Shown piece after piece: positions 7,875 to 16,890 of a stretch of 64,000 bases of DNA. The stretch is from Caulobacter sp. (lineage in GTDB: Bacteria; Pseudomonadota; Alphaproteobacteria; Caulobacterales; Caulobacteraceae): the NCBI GenBank assembly GCA_030680355.1, contig JAUXVF010000023.1, forward strand, positions 62,001-126,000, in the 5' to 3' direction. The position numbers and the translations under genes were made by a program. The notes under the pieces were generated by a model. The model did not search any database and was not told the origin of the DNA. It saw only the letters and a list, made by a program, of their open reading frames with translations. The stretch's first letter is position 1; each line of letters opens with the position of its first letter.

Positions 7875-8758
7875 GCGTCCACGAGTTCCCGGCGTACGAG
7901 CCGGGCGTAGTCGTCCATCAGCGACAACGAGATCGTGCCGGGGGTGAAGCGGAACTCGCCCACCTCGGCCACCGGCGTCACCTCGGCGGCCGTGCCGACA
8001 ATGAAGCATTCGGAGAAGGTCGACATCTCATCGCGCATGATGTGACGCTCGATGACCTCCAGGCCGCGTTGTTTGGCCAGCCGGATGACGCTGCGCCGGG
8101 TGATGCCGTCGAGGAAACAGTCCGGCGTCGGCGTATGGAGCACGCCATCGCGCACGAAGAAGACATTGGCGCCGGTCGCCTCGGCCACATAGCCGCGCCA
8201 GTCGAGCATCAGGGCGTCGGCGTAGCCGTCTTTTTCCGCCAGATGTTTGGAGATGGTGCAGATCATGTAGAGGCCGGCGGCCTTGGCAGCGGTGGGCGCG
8301 GTTTCCGGCGACGGACGCCGGTACTTGGCCCAGGCCAGGCGGATGCCCTTCTTCTTCTGCTCGGGGTCGAAATAGCTCGGCCAGTCCCAGGTGGCGATGG
8401 CCACGTGGATCTTGGTGTTCTGGGCCGAAACCCCGATCATTTCCGAGCCGCGCCAGGCGATCGGCCGGACGTAGCAGTCGGTCAGGCCGTTTCGGCGGCA
8501 GGTTTCCTTGCAGGCCTCATCGATCTCCGACACCGTGTAGGGGATCTTGAAGTCCAGGATTTCCGCAGAATTGAACAGCCGCTCAGTATGGGCCGTCAGC
8601 TCATAGATTTCTCCGCCGTACATGCGTTCGCCCTCGAACACCGAGGAGGCGTAGTGCATGGCGTGTGTCAGTACGTGCACCTTCGCCTCGCGCCAGGGCA
8701 CGAACTGGCCGTCCAGCCAGATCCATCCGTCGCGATCATCAAAGGGAACGATAGACAT
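7871..8758 (-). CDS. ilvE: Branched-chain amino acid aminotransferase
   Basis: A 295-residue fold-type IV PLP enzyme that transfers the amino group between glutamate and Leu, Ile or Val. The PLP lysine is in PTAAKAAG, about residue 159, matching Lys160 of the E. coli enzyme in context. HAMHYASSVFEGER, VRPIAWRGSE and GYVAEATGANVFFV are typical of the family. A strong GAGAGGAGGG ribosome site about 10 nt upstream selects the ATG at 8758 over the longer open frame that runs back to 9040. It is divergent from the MarR-type regulator gene, with 80 bp between them. Confidence 0.94.
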   Translation of the reverse strand: MSIVPFDDRDGWIWLDGQFVPWREAKVHVLTHAMHYASSVFEGERMYGGEIYELTAHTERLFNSAEILDFKIPYTVSEIDEACKETCRRNGLTDCYVRPIAWRGSEMIGVSAQNTKIHVAIATWDWPSYFDPEQKKKGIRLAWAKYRRPSPETAPTAAKAAGLYMICTISKHLAEKDGYADALMLDWRGYVAEATGANVFFVRDGVLHTPTPDCFLDGITRRSVIRLAKQRGLEVIERHIMRDEMSTFSECFIVGTAAEVTPVAEVGEFRFTPGTISLSLMDDYARLVRRELVDA

Positions 8759-8838
8759 CAGAAAAAACCCTCCTCTCAAGGGAAGCGCGACCTTAGACGC
8801 CGCAGGCCCCATGCCGTCAAACATTTTGGTGCGTCGCC

Positions 8839-9324
8839 GTGACATCGCCCGCTGACCCCCGGCTCGTTCTCCGCGACGAGGAGCTGGATTCCGGACTGGA
8901 GCTGATCCTGCTGGCCGAAGCCAGTCTGTGGGCCGCCGTCGACTCCGCCCTGGAAACCGAGCCCGGCCTGGGCCGTCCTCACTGGCGCGCCGCCTTCCTG
9001 TTGCGGCGCCGGCCCGGGATCGGCGTCCGCGATCTGTCACGCCTGACCGGTTTGTCGAAACAGGCCGCGAGCCGGACCATCGCCGACCTGGTTCGCGCGG
9101 GGCTGGCCGAATCGGCGCCTGGCGATCTGGACGCGCGCCGCCGTCCCGCCCATCTTACGCAGGCCGGTCGAGGCTTCGAGGGCCGCGTCGCCGAACGCCT
9201 GCGCGCCCTGCTCGGTCGAGCCTATCGCACGGGCGGGCTTGACGGGGTCGCCGGCGCAAGGCGGATTCTGGCGGCCCTCGCCGGTCCACGCACAGGCGTG
9301 GGCCTTCGTCGGGAGGAGACCTAA
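8839..9324 (+). CDS. petP: MarR-family transcriptional regulator (PetP-like)
   Basis: A 161-residue winged-helix protein of the MarR family. The DNA-binding region is VRDLSRLTGLSKQAASRTIADLVRAGL (written here only as a landmark from about residue 66), followed by the wing with DLDARRRPAHLT. It starts with GTG and precedes an OmpR-type response regulator by one base. A MarR-like gene directly upstream of an OmpR-type regulator is the petP-petR arrangement known from Rhodobacter capsulatus and conserved in alphaproteobacteria. The name is given on that context. The ligand is unknown. Confidence 0.8.
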   Translation: MTSPADPRLVLRDEELDSGLELILLAEASLWAAVDSALETEPGLGRPHWRAAFLLRRRPGIGVRDLSRLTGLSKQAASRTIADLVRAGLAESAPGDLDARRRPAHLTQAGRGFEGRVAERLRALLGRAYRTGGLDGVAGARRILAALAGPRTGVGLRREET

Positions 9325-9325
9325 C

Positions 9326-10018
9326 GTGAGTCAGCCCGACCGACATCTGCTGGTGGTCGACGATGACGACCGGATCCGCGATCTCCTGAAGGAGTTTCTG
9401 GCCCGCGCCGGCTACCGGGTCACGACCGCCGCCGAAGCGGGAGCGGCGTCCCGCTTGATCGAAACGCTCGATTTCGACCTCATCGTTCTGGACGTGATGA
9501 TGCCCGGAGAGAACGGGTTCTCCTTCGCCCGTCGACTGCGGGCGCAGGGAGACGCCGCCGGCCGCACGCCGATCCTGATGCTCACCGCCCGCGGCGAAGC
9601 CGCCGAGCGTATCGAGGGCCTGTCGATCGGCGTTGACGACTATCTGGCCAAGCCCTTCGAACCCCAGGAACTGCTGCTGCGGATCGAGGCCATCCTGCGG
9701 CGCACCGGCCGTCGCGAGATCGGCCCCACGACCCTGTCCCTGGGCCGGTGTGACTTCGACATCGACCGGGGCGAACTGACCCGCGAAGGGGCGGCCATTC
9801 GTCTGACGGAAGCCGAGGTCGAGCTGATGCGCCGCCTGGCCCGGTCGGTGAACGCGCCCGTGGAGCGGCTGGAACTGGCCCGCGACACCGCCGACATCAC
9901 CGGCCGCGCGGTCGACGTCCAGGTCACACGCCTGCGCCGGAAGATCGAGGACGATCCCAAGAACCCGCGCTACCTGCAGACCGTCCGCGGCGTCGGCTAT
10001 CGCCTGGCGCCCGACTGA
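9326..10018 (+). CDS. petR: OmpR/PhoB-type response regulator (PetR-like)
   Basis: A 230-residue two-domain regulator. The receiver domain (1-125) carries the acidic pocket VVDDDDRIRDLL, the phospho-acceptor Asp56 in VLDVMMP, Thr in MLTARG and the conserved Lys in YLAKPFEP. The C-terminal winged helix ends VDVQVTRLRRKIEDD and QTVRGVGYRL. A GGGAGGAG site precedes the GTG start. Its stop overlaps the start of the histidine kinase as TGATG, so the pair is translationally coupled. Signal and targets are not evident from the sequence. Confidence 0.93.
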   Translation: MSQPDRHLLVVDDDDRIRDLLKEFLARAGYRVTTAAEAGAASRLIETLDFDLIVLDVMMPGENGFSFARRLRAQGDAAGRTPILMLTARGEAAERIEGLSIGVDDYLAKPFEPQELLLRIEAILRRTGRREIGPTTLSLGRCDFDIDRGELTREGAAIRLTEAEVELMRRLARSVNAPVERLELARDTADITGRAVDVQVTRLRRKIEDDPKNPRYLQTVRGVGYRLAPD

Positions 10019-11364
10019 TGAAGCTGCGCGCCCTCAAGATCTACATACCGCGTCAGATCAAGCGCTGGCTGCCCACCTCGCTGTTCGGCCGCAGCCTGCT
10101 GATCATCATCCTGCCCATCGCCCTGATGCAGATCGCGGTGACCTGGGTGTTCTTCGACGCTCACTGGCAGACGGTGACCAGCCGGCTGTCCGACGGCCTG
10201 GCGGGGGACATCGCCTGGGCGGTGGAAAGCTATCAGGACGATCCGACGCCCGACGCCCTGGCCCGCATCGCCGAGCGGGCGCAGAACTCCATGTCGCTGT
10301 CGATCGCCCTGTCGCCCAACAAGGCCTTGCCCGAACAGAGGCCGTCGTCGCTGTTCGCGGCGCTGGACCGGTCGATCGACCGCGCCCTGTCGGAGCATCT
10401 TGATGTTCCCTTCTGGTTCGACACCACCCGCTTCCCCGGCTACGTCGACATCCGGGTTCTGGTGCATGACGAGGTCTTGCGCATCATCGCGCCGCGCGAC
10501 CGCGCCTACGCCACCCAGGGACATATCTTCGTCCTGTGGATGACCGTCGCCACCCTGCTGCTGACGGCGATCGCCATCCTGTTCATCCGCAACCAGGTGC
10601 GGGCCATCGAGCGGCTCGCCGACGCGGCGGAGGCGTTCGGCAAGGGCGGCGACGTACCCGACTTCAAACCCTATGGCGCGCGGGAGGTGCGCCGCGCCGC
10701 CCAGGCCTTCCTGGCGATGAAGACCCGCATCCTGCGCCATATCGAACAGCGCACGGCCATGCTGGCCTCGGTCAGCCATGACCTGCGCACGCCCCTCACC
10801 CGGCTGAAGCTGGAACTGGCCCTGGCCGAGCCCTCCAAACGTCTGCAGGCGATGAAGGGCGACCTCGCCGAGATGGAACATATGATCGACGAGTACCTCG
10901 CCTTCGCGCGCGGCGAGGGCGGCGAGGCCGTCGAAACCGTGACGCTGAAGGACCTCATCCAGGAGGTCAGTGAAGGCGCCGCCCGCGCGGGCGCCGTCGT
11001 GACCATCGATATCGACCCGGAGATGACCCTGGCCGTCCGGCCCGGCGCCCTGAAGCGGGCCCTGTCCAACCTGGTCATGAACGCCGCCGTGCATGGCGAA
11101 CACGTCGCCGTCTCGGCGCGGCCCACGACCGCCGGCGGCGTCGAGATCCTGGTCGACGACGATGGCCCGGGCATCCCCGCCGAGGCTTATGCCGACGCCT
11201 TCCGGCCCTTCAACCGGCTCGATGAATCGCGGAACCAGAACGACAAGGGCGTTGGGCTGGGCCTGGCCATCGCCCGCGACGTGGCCCGCGGCCACGGCGG
11301 CGAGGTGACCCTGGACCGGTCCCCCATGGGCGGCCTGCGGGCGATCGTGCGGCTGCCGGGCTAA
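10018..11364 (+). CDS. EnvZ-like sensor histidine kinase
   Basis: A 448-residue membrane kinase. Transmembrane helix 1 is near residues 28-48, followed by a periplasmic loop of about 120 residues, helix 2 near 178-196 and a HAMP segment. The dimerisation box SVSHDLRTPLTRLKLELA has His254. The ATP-binding domain has the N box (LSNLVMNAAVHG), G1 (DDDGPGI) and G2 (GVGLGLAIARDVA). It presumably phosphorylates the coupled response regulator upstream. The stop shares a CTAA with the stop of convergent proC. Confidence 0.93.
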   Translation: MKLRALKIYIPRQIKRWLPTSLFGRSLLIIILPIALMQIAVTWVFFDAHWQTVTSRLSDGLAGDIAWAVESYQDDPTPDALARIAERAQNSMSLSIALSPNKALPEQRPSSLFAALDRSIDRALSEHLDVPFWFDTTRFPGYVDIRVLVHDEVLRIIAPRDRAYATQGHIFVLWMTVATLLLTAIAILFIRNQVRAIERLADAAEAFGKGGDVPDFKPYGAREVRRAAQAFLAMKTRILRHIEQRTAMLASVSHDLRTPLTRLKLELALAEPSKRLQAMKGDLAEMEHMIDEYLAFARGEGGEAVETVTLKDLIQEVSEGAARAGAVVTIDIDPEMTLAVRPGALKRALSNLVMNAAVHGEHVAVSARPTTAGGVEILVDDDGPGIPAEAYADAFRPFNRLDESRNQNDKGVGLGLAIARDVARGHGGEVTLDRSPMGGLRAIVRLPG

Positions 11365-12158
11365 CCCAGCTCTTTCGAGCGCTGCACCGCCGCGGCCACG
11401 GCCTCGGTCAGCAGGTCCCGCAGGCCGCCGGGGCCCATCAGCACCTCAAGCGCCGCCTGGGTGGTGCCGCCGGGCGAGGTGACCTGTTCACGCAGTTGGG
11501 CCGGCGTCGCCTCGCTCAGGGTCATCAACGCCGCCGCGCCGGCGATGGTCGAGTGCGCCAGGGTCGCCGCGTCGGCGGCCGGAAGCCCGGCCTGGACCGC
11601 CGCCGCCTCGAGGGCCTCGACGAAGGCGTAGAGATAGGCCGGGCCCGAGCCCGACACCGCCGTGGCGGCGTGCATCAGGGCTTCGTCGGCGATGTCGACG
11701 GTGTTGGCGATGGAGTCGAACAGCTCATGGGCCGCCTGTCGGGCATAGTCCGAGTTGGCCGCGATACTGGCCGTTCCCTGGCCGATGGCGACAGCCGTGG
11801 TCGGCATGACGCGGGCGATGTCGCGCTCGCCGAACACCTCGGCCAGGGACTCGATCGAGACGCCAGCAGCGATGGAGAGGATGACGGCGTCTGGCGACAG
11901 ATGCGGGGCCGCGGCGACGGCGACGGCGCGCCACAGCTGCGGCTTGACCGCGACAATCACGATCGTCGCCCGCTTGAGGGCGCTGTCCGGGGGATTGATC
12001 GTGGCGCCGGCCTTCACCGCGGCCAGGGCCTCGGCGCCGGGATGGGGGTCGCGGATGAGCAGATTGCCGAATGTGACGGGTCCCGCCCCGCTCCAGCCTT
12101 CGATCATGGCGCCGCCCATGCGGCCCGCGCCCAACAGCAGAATGGTCGCTGGGATCAT
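11361..12158 (-). CDS. proC: Pyrroline-5-carboxylate reductase
   Basis: A 265-residue ProC enzyme, the last step of proline synthesis, reducing pyrroline-5-carboxylate with NAD(P)H. The Rossmann motif LLGAGRMGGAM is at the N-terminus. VAVKPQ, RVMPTTAVAIGQG, AVSGSGPAYLYAF and the TSPGGTT segment are the family signatures. The ATG at 12158 is placed right before the dinucleotide fold. The longer upstream frame overlaps the preceding gene. It lies 10 bp downstream of the YbjN-type gene and is likely co-transcribed with it. Confidence 0.95.
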   Translation of the reverse strand: MIPATILLLGAGRMGGAMIEGWSGAGPVTFGNLLIRDPHPGAEALAAVKAGATINPPDSALKRATIVIVAVKPQLWRAVAVAAAPHLSPDAVILSIAAGVSIESLAEVFGERDIARVMPTTAVAIGQGTASIAANSDYARQAAHELFDSIANTVDIADEALMHAATAVSGSGPAYLYAFVEALEAAAVQAGLPAADAATLAHSTIAGAAALMTLSEATPAQLREQVTSPGGTTQAALEVLMGPGGLRDLLTEAVAAAVQRSKELG

Positions 12159-12168
12159 GGCCGCGAGC

Positions 12169-12678
12169 TTAAGCCTGACCGACGGTCTCGAACATACAGG
12201 CGGCCATCGCCTCTTCCGGGGTCTTGCCGCCGGCAAGAAGGAAGTCGAAGGCCGGGTAGAAACGGTCAGCCGCCTCCACCGCCGCATCGATCATTGACGC
12301 GGCCTGGGCCAAGGTCGGGCGTTCGGCGCCGGGCAGGCTCAGGGCGTGGCGGAAGACCACCTCGCCGTCCTCGGCCCAGATTTCGAAATGGCCAAGCCAC
12401 ACCCGCTGATTGATCAGCGACAGCAGTTCATAGGTCAGGGTGCGGCGCGCCTTGGGCGTGCTCATGCCGATCGACAGGCACAGCTGCAGGCAGTCAGCTT
12501 CGGGCCGCCAGGCGAACCAGAGTTCGTAGTCTTTCCAGTCACCGGCCAGGGCGAAGGCGAGGTCGCCGTCGTCGGTGCGGTCGAAAGTCAGGTTCTCGGC
12601 GGCGAGAACATGTTCAACGATTTCCAGCGGGTCGAGGGCCAGCAGGGTATCGTCTTCGTCGGGGTGGGGCGTGTCCAT
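12169..12678 (-). CDS. YbjN-domain protein
   Basis: A 169-residue soluble protein with the YbjN/type III secretion chaperone-like fold. Recognisable stretches are DPLEIVEHVLAAENLTFDR, YELWFAWRPEADCLQLCLS, LLSLINQRVWLGHFEIW and the acidic N-terminus. YbjN proteins are thought to act as chaperone-like or regulatory factors; no reaction is known. It is directly upstream of proC on the same strand, an arrangement I believe is common in alphaproteobacteria. Confidence 0.8.
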   Translation of the reverse strand: MDTPHPDEDDTLLALDPLEIVEHVLAAENLTFDRTDDGDLAFALAGDWKDYELWFAWRPEADCLQLCLSIGMSTPKARRTLTYELLSLINQRVWLGHFEIWAEDGEVVFRHALSLPGAERPTLAQAASMIDAAVEAADRFYPAFDFLLAGGKTPEEAMAACMFETVGQA

Positions 12679-12804
12679 GTGGCCTCGTAATCCCTCCGAC
12701 CTTGGCCGGGCAGGGGAGCGCCCGGCGTTGAAGCAGCATCCTTGAACAAGGAGCCTAGACTGCTTCGTCGCGGGCGTAAGGGGTGTTCTTGCCGGGCGCG
12801 AGCC

Positions 12805-13062
12805 CTACTCGCCCTTCTTCGCCCGTTTGGGCGCGGCGGCGGGCCTGGCCCCTTTCAGGGCGTCGACCTCGGCGCGAAGGGCGGCGAGCTCAGCCTTGAG
12901 GACATCGAAGTCCTCGCGGCGGACAAGATCGAACTCGGCCACCATGCGATCCGCCTGGGAGCGGAAAGCCGTCTTGGCCTCGTCGGCGGCGGCCTGGGCG
13001 ATGCCCGCCGCGGCCGTCGTGAATTTCGCGATCTCGTCGAGATAAGGGTTTTTTGTCTGCAT
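12805..13062 (-). CDS. BMFP/YqiC-UbiK family accessory protein
   Basis: An 85-residue helical protein of the BMFP (membrane fusogenic activity) family. An N-terminal amphipathic helix is followed by the coiled-coil VRREDFDVLKAELAALRAEV, then a Lys-rich tail (PKRAKKGE). Enterobacterial UbiK of this family supports aerobic ubiquinone synthesis; whether this homologue does so is inference. It is divergent from lgt, with 118 bp between them. Confidence 0.82.
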   Translation of the reverse strand: MQTKNPYLDEIAKFTTAAAGIAQAAADEAKTAFRSQADRMVAEFDLVRREDFDVLKAELAALRAEVDALKGARPAAAPKRAKKGE

Positions 13063-13180
13063 ACCGGAACCTGGCGGGCGCGATCAGGCGCGCCCTTGTC
13101 TCCTAATATGGGAAATCGGAGGTGAAAGCGAAGGGGATCGCCGCTATCACTGCCGCAATCCCTCTCCATCGGAGATAGCC

Positions 13181-14020
13181 GTGCAGTTTCCCGACTTCGA
13201 TCCCATCATTTTCCAGATCGGACCGCTGGCCATCCGCTGGTACGCCCTGGCCTATGTCGCCGGCATCCTGCTGGGCTGGCGGTACGCCGTCAGCCTCGTG
13301 AAAACGCCCCGCCTGTGGGGCGGGCGGACGCCCGTGGCCAATCCCGAACAGATCGACGATCTGATCCTCTGGGTGACCCTGGGCATCATTCTCGGCGGGC
13401 GGATCGGCTACATCCTGTTCTACGCGCCAAACCTGATCTGGGAGAATCCGATCGAGATCCTCCAGGTCTGGAAGGGCGGCATGAGCTTCCATGGCGGTCT
13501 GACGGGCGTCATTCTGGCGGTGGTGTTTTTCGCCCGGGGCAATGGCATGGACATCTTCAGGCTGGGCGATCTGGTCGCCCCGGCGGCGCCGATCGGGCTG
13601 TTCTTTGGCCGCATCGCCAACTTCATCAACGGCGAACTCTGGGGACGCGAGACCGCGGTTCCCTGGGGCGTGACCGGCTTTCCCGGTGGCGGCATTCACC
13701 CGCGTCATCCGAGCCAGCTTTATGAGGCCGCGCTCGAGGGGCTGGCGCTGTTTCTCATTCTCCGCCTCGCCTCCCATCGCCTGCTCTGGCTGCAACGGCG
13801 CGGCGCGATGTCGGGCCTGTTCCTGGTCGGCTACGCGATTTTCCGGCTGTCGCTCGAGAACGTCCGCGAGCCTGACGCCCAGATGCTGCCCTTCCTGAGA
13901 TCGGTGGTGACCATGGGCATGCTGCTGTCGCTGCCGATGCTGCTCGGCGGCCTGTGGCTCCTGTGGCGGGCCTTTCAGGACGCGGCCGATGGCACGCCGT
14001 CGGAACAGGTCGAGGGCTGA
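13181..14020 (+). CDS. lgt: Prolipoprotein diacylglyceryl transferase
   Basis: A 279-residue inner-membrane enzyme that moves diacylglycerol from phosphatidylglycerol to the lipobox cysteine of prelipoproteins. About seven membrane helices are seen. The family signature is FFGRIANFINGELWGR, and the essential His region is GGMSFHGGLTG. The GTG start has a GGAGA site 6 nt upstream. The stop overlaps the next start as TGATG. It heads an lgt-methyltransferase-pgeF operon. Confidence 0.96.
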   Translation: MQFPDFDPIIFQIGPLAIRWYALAYVAGILLGWRYAVSLVKTPRLWGGRTPVANPEQIDDLILWVTLGIILGGRIGYILFYAPNLIWENPIEILQVWKGGMSFHGGLTGVILAVVFFARGNGMDIFRLGDLVAPAAPIGLFFGRIANFINGELWGRETAVPWGVTGFPGGGIHPRHPSQLYEAALEGLALFLILRLASHRLLWLQRRGAMSGLFLVGYAIFRLSLENVREPDAQMLPFLRSVVTMGMLLSLPMLLGGLWLLWRAFQDAADGTPSEQVEG

Positions 14021-15084
14021 TGGCGCTGCTGGAACGCCTGCGCGCCGAGATCGCGCAGACCGGCCCGATCAACGTGGCCGACTACATGACGCGCTGCCTG
14101 CATGACCCGCAGGACGGCTACTACGCGACCCGCCCGTCCCTGGGCGAGGCCGGCGACTTCATCACCGCGCCGCTGATCAGCCAGATGTTCGGCGAGTTGC
14201 TCGGCGTCTGGGCGGTCGAGACCTGGACCCGGATGGGCAAGCCCGAGGCCTTCCGTCTCGTCGAGATGGGTCCGGGCGACGGCACCCTGATGAGCGACCT
14301 GCTGCGCACCGTGCGGCTGGCGCCCGATTTCGTGGCCGCCGCCGAGGTCTGGATGATCGAGACCTCCTGGCCCCTGCGCGCGGTCCAGAAGGCGAAGCTG
14401 GCCGACGCGACCCCGACGCCGAACTGGGCCGGTTCGCTCGACAACCTGCCCGGCGGCGCGCCGGTCATCCTGATCGCCAACGAACTGCTCGACTGCCTGC
14501 CCGCCCGTCAGTTCGTCCATGCCGAGGGCGGCTGGATCGAGCGGCTGATCGGACTGGGCGAGGACGGCGGCCTGACCTTCGGCCTGGCCCCGACGCCCAG
14601 CGGCGCGACGCCGCCGCCCGAAAGCCCGGTGCTCGAGGTCTCGGCCGCCCAGGAGGCCCTGGGCGCGGACCTGGGCGCCCTGATCGCCCGCGAGGGCGGC
14701 GCCGCCCTGCTCATCGACTATGGCCGGGGGGAGCCCGAGTTCGGCGACACCCTGCAGGCCATCCGCCAGCATGAGAAGGTCGACCCCCTCGCCTTCCCCG
14801 GCGAATCCGACCTGACCGTCTATGCCGACTTCCCGGTCGTGCGCGACGCCGCCCGGGCCGCCGGAGCCGCCGCCACCGACGCCATCGCCCAGGGCCTGTT
14901 CCTGGGCATGCTGGGCATTCAGCACCGAGCCGAGGCGCTCAAGGCCGCCCGCCCCGACCGCGCCGAGGTGATCGACCGCCAGCTGGTCCGGCTGATCTCG
15001 CCCGACGAAATGGGCGAGCTGTTCAAGGTCGCCTGTATCCATTCGCCGGAGCTGATTCCGCCCGGCTTCGAGGCCTCGACGTGA
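14020..15084 (+). CDS. MidA/NDUFAF7-type SAM-dependent methyltransferase
   Basis: A 354-residue class I methyltransferase of the family that in mitochondria (NDUFAF7) methylates an arginine of a complex I subunit. N-terminal landmarks are NVADYMTRCLHDPQDGYY and GDFITAPLISQMFGELL. The SAM-binding loop is VEMGPGDGTLMSDLLR. ANELLDCLPARQF is the conserved post-motif and LLIDYGRGEPEFGDTLQAI the C-terminal signature. The start is coupled to the lgt stop, and its stop overlaps the pgeF GTG. Arginine methylation of the bacterial complex I subunit is inferred from the family only. Confidence 0.9.
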   Translation: MALLERLRAEIAQTGPINVADYMTRCLHDPQDGYYATRPSLGEAGDFITAPLISQMFGELLGVWAVETWTRMGKPEAFRLVEMGPGDGTLMSDLLRTVRLAPDFVAAAEVWMIETSWPLRAVQKAKLADATPTPNWAGSLDNLPGGAPVILIANELLDCLPARQFVHAEGGWIERLIGLGEDGGLTFGLAPTPSGATPPPESPVLEVSAAQEALGADLGALIAREGGAALLIDYGRGEPEFGDTLQAIRQHEKVDPLAFPGESDLTVYADFPVVRDAARAAGAAATDAIAQGLFLGMLGIQHRAEALKAARPDRAEVIDRQLVRLISPDEMGELFKVACIHSPELIPPGFEAST

Positions 15085-15857
15085 GCGCGCTGCCGACCCT
15101 GCAGAGCGACCTGCTGGCCGGCGTTCCAGGCGTGAAACACGCCTTCTTCTCGCGCCGCGGCGGGGTGTCGAAAGGGATCTATGAGGGGCTCAACGTCGGG
15201 CGCGGATCCCGCGACGACAGCGACGATGTGCTGGAAAACCGTCGGCGGGCCGCCGACTGGTTCGGCCTTGCGCCCGACGCGCTCAACACCTGCTACCAGA
15301 TCCATTCCGCGACCGCCCTGACCGCCGGGGGACCCTGGGGCCATGACCGTCCCGAAGGCGACGCGGTGGTGACCGGCCAGCCGTCCATCGCCTGCGGCGT
15401 GCTCTCGGCCGACTGCGCGCCCGTGCTTCTGGTCGACCCGGAAGCCCGCGTCGTCGCCGCGGCCCACGCCGGCTGGCAGGGCGCTCTGGGCGGCGTGGTC
15501 GCCTCCACCGTCGAGGCCATGATCGGGCTGGGTGCCCGTCCCGACCGCATGGTGGCCGCCGTGGGCCCCTGTATCGGACCGGACTCCTATGAGGTGGGCG
15601 AGGAGTTTCTCGACCGGTTCGCGGCGAAGCAGTCCGGATCGGAGCGGTTCTTCCGCCCCGGCGCCGCCGCCGACAAGCGCCTGTTCGACCTGCCGGGGTT
15701 CGTGCTCGACCGCCTGACCCAGGCCGGGGTGAGCCGGTCGGAATGGATCGGCCGCGATACCTGCACCGAGGAAGACTGGTTCTATTCAAACCGCCGCGCA
15801 TTCAGGCAGGGCGAGCCGGACTATGGCCGGCTACTCACGGCGATCATGGTCATTTGA
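15081..15857 (+). CDS. pgeF: Peptidoglycan editing factor (YfiH/YlmD family)
   Basis: A 258-residue protein of the multicopper-polyphenol-oxidase-like YfiH family. In E. coli this activity removes wrongly inserted L-Ser from cell-wall precursors. Metal ligand motifs are present: SADCAPVLLVD, AAAHAGWQGALGG and GPCIGPDSYEVG. The C-terminus has DTCTEEDWFYSNRR. The GTG start overlaps the stop of the methyltransferase (GTGA), so it closes the lgt operon. Confidence 0.92.
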   Translation: MSALPTLQSDLLAGVPGVKHAFFSRRGGVSKGIYEGLNVGRGSRDDSDDVLENRRRAADWFGLAPDALNTCYQIHSATALTAGGPWGHDRPEGDAVVTGQPSIACGVLSADCAPVLLVDPEARVVAAAHAGWQGALGGVVASTVEAMIGLGARPDRMVAAVGPCIGPDSYEVGEEFLDRFAAKQSGSERFFRPGAAADKRLFDLPGFVLDRLTQAGVSRSEWIGRDTCTEEDWFYSNRRAFRQGEPDYGRLLTAIMVI

Positions 15858-15938
15858 CACACAGTTCCCATATCCTCTGAACCGATAGACCGAATTGGGC
15901 GTTTCCCTTCCATTGAGGGACGCTCGGGAGACTTTGAC

Positions 15939-16883
15939 GTGGCGCGCAAGCGAGCCAAGGGCGTGCTGGAACTGGGCTGGGCCTGTTTCGAGTCGGCAGC
16001 GACCGGACGGGTCGAGCACGTGCCGACAGCGATCGCCTATCCCGACGATGTCGTGCGACGGGTCTCGATCGAGGCCGGCGGCGATCGCGGCTGGCGGATT
16101 TCAGCCCTGGTCACGCCGCGCGCCAGGCCCGCCCCCTGGAAAATCGTCGTAGTCACCGGCGCCCCCAGCTGGGCCGAATACTGGGCGCCGGTTCTGGCTG
16201 CCCTGCCCGACAATCGCGAGATGGTCGTCGTCGACCGCCCCGGCTTCGCCGGCAGCGATCCGGTGGAATATGTCGGCGACATCCGGGTCCAGGCCGACGC
16301 CCTGGCGCCGCTGCTGCAGGCCGCGCCCGGTCAGAAGATTCTCCTGGTCGGTCAATCCTATGGCGCGGCGATCACCGCCCTGATGGCGGCCAATCACCCC
16401 GCCGCCCTGCGCGGGCTGGTGCTGCTGTCCGGCTACTACGGTGAAGCCGGGCCGACGGCCAAATGGCTGGTTCAATGGGGTTCCAGGCTGGTCGCCGTCA
16501 TTCCGCGCGACCTCAAGAACGCGGTCAGGGAGGTCTCCGGCCAACGGCCGCAGCTCGAACATCTGCACGACGCCCTGAGCCGGGTTCGGGCGCCGATCCA
16601 CATTCTTCACGGCGACGCCGACGACTTCGCGCCCGTCGGGGCCGCGGATCGACTGTTCCAATGGCTGCAGCGCCGCAAGGGCGTCCGGGCGCGGTTCGTG
16701 CCGGTGGAGGGCGCGGATCACTTCCTCAACGACGGTCCGCCCGAGGACCTGCTGACCCTTCTGGAAACCTGCCTGCCGGCGCGGCCGCCGGGCCTGCCCT
16801 CTCTTACCGGCGTCACCGACTGGCTTCGCCTGGGCGTCGCCGGCCTGATGCGTGGCAAGGCCAAGGCCCCGGCCGGGGCCTGA
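15939..16883 (+). CDS. Alpha/beta hydrolase
   Basis: A 314-residue alpha/beta-fold hydrolase with the nucleophile elbow GQSYG (about residue 134), an acid candidate in HGDADDFAPV and the catalytic His in EGADHFLND. The strand before the oxyanion region reads IVVVTGAPSWAEYW in place of the usual HG, so the oxyanion hole is atypical. No signal peptide is seen. GGGAG lies 8 nt before the GTG start. It is the last plus-strand gene before the convergent korB, 7 bp away. Substrate is unknown. Confidence 0.82.
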   Translation: MARKRAKGVLELGWACFESAATGRVEHVPTAIAYPDDVVRRVSIEAGGDRGWRISALVTPRARPAPWKIVVVTGAPSWAEYWAPVLAALPDNREMVVVDRPGFAGSDPVEYVGDIRVQADALAPLLQAAPGQKILLVGQSYGAAITALMAANHPAALRGLVLLSGYYGEAGPTAKWLVQWGSRLVAVIPRDLKNAVREVSGQRPQLEHLHDALSRVRAPIHILHGDADDFAPVGAADRLFQWLQRRKGVRARFVPVEGADHFLNDGPPEDLLTLLETCLPARPPGLPSLTGVTDWLRLGVAGLMRGKAKAPAGA

Positions 16884-16890
16884 CCGGGAC

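Noticed and set aside
12703..12726. Hairpin GCCGGGC/GCCCGGC between the YbjN and BMFP genes as a terminator
   Set aside because: It has no T run on either strand and such GC hairpins are common by chance here.
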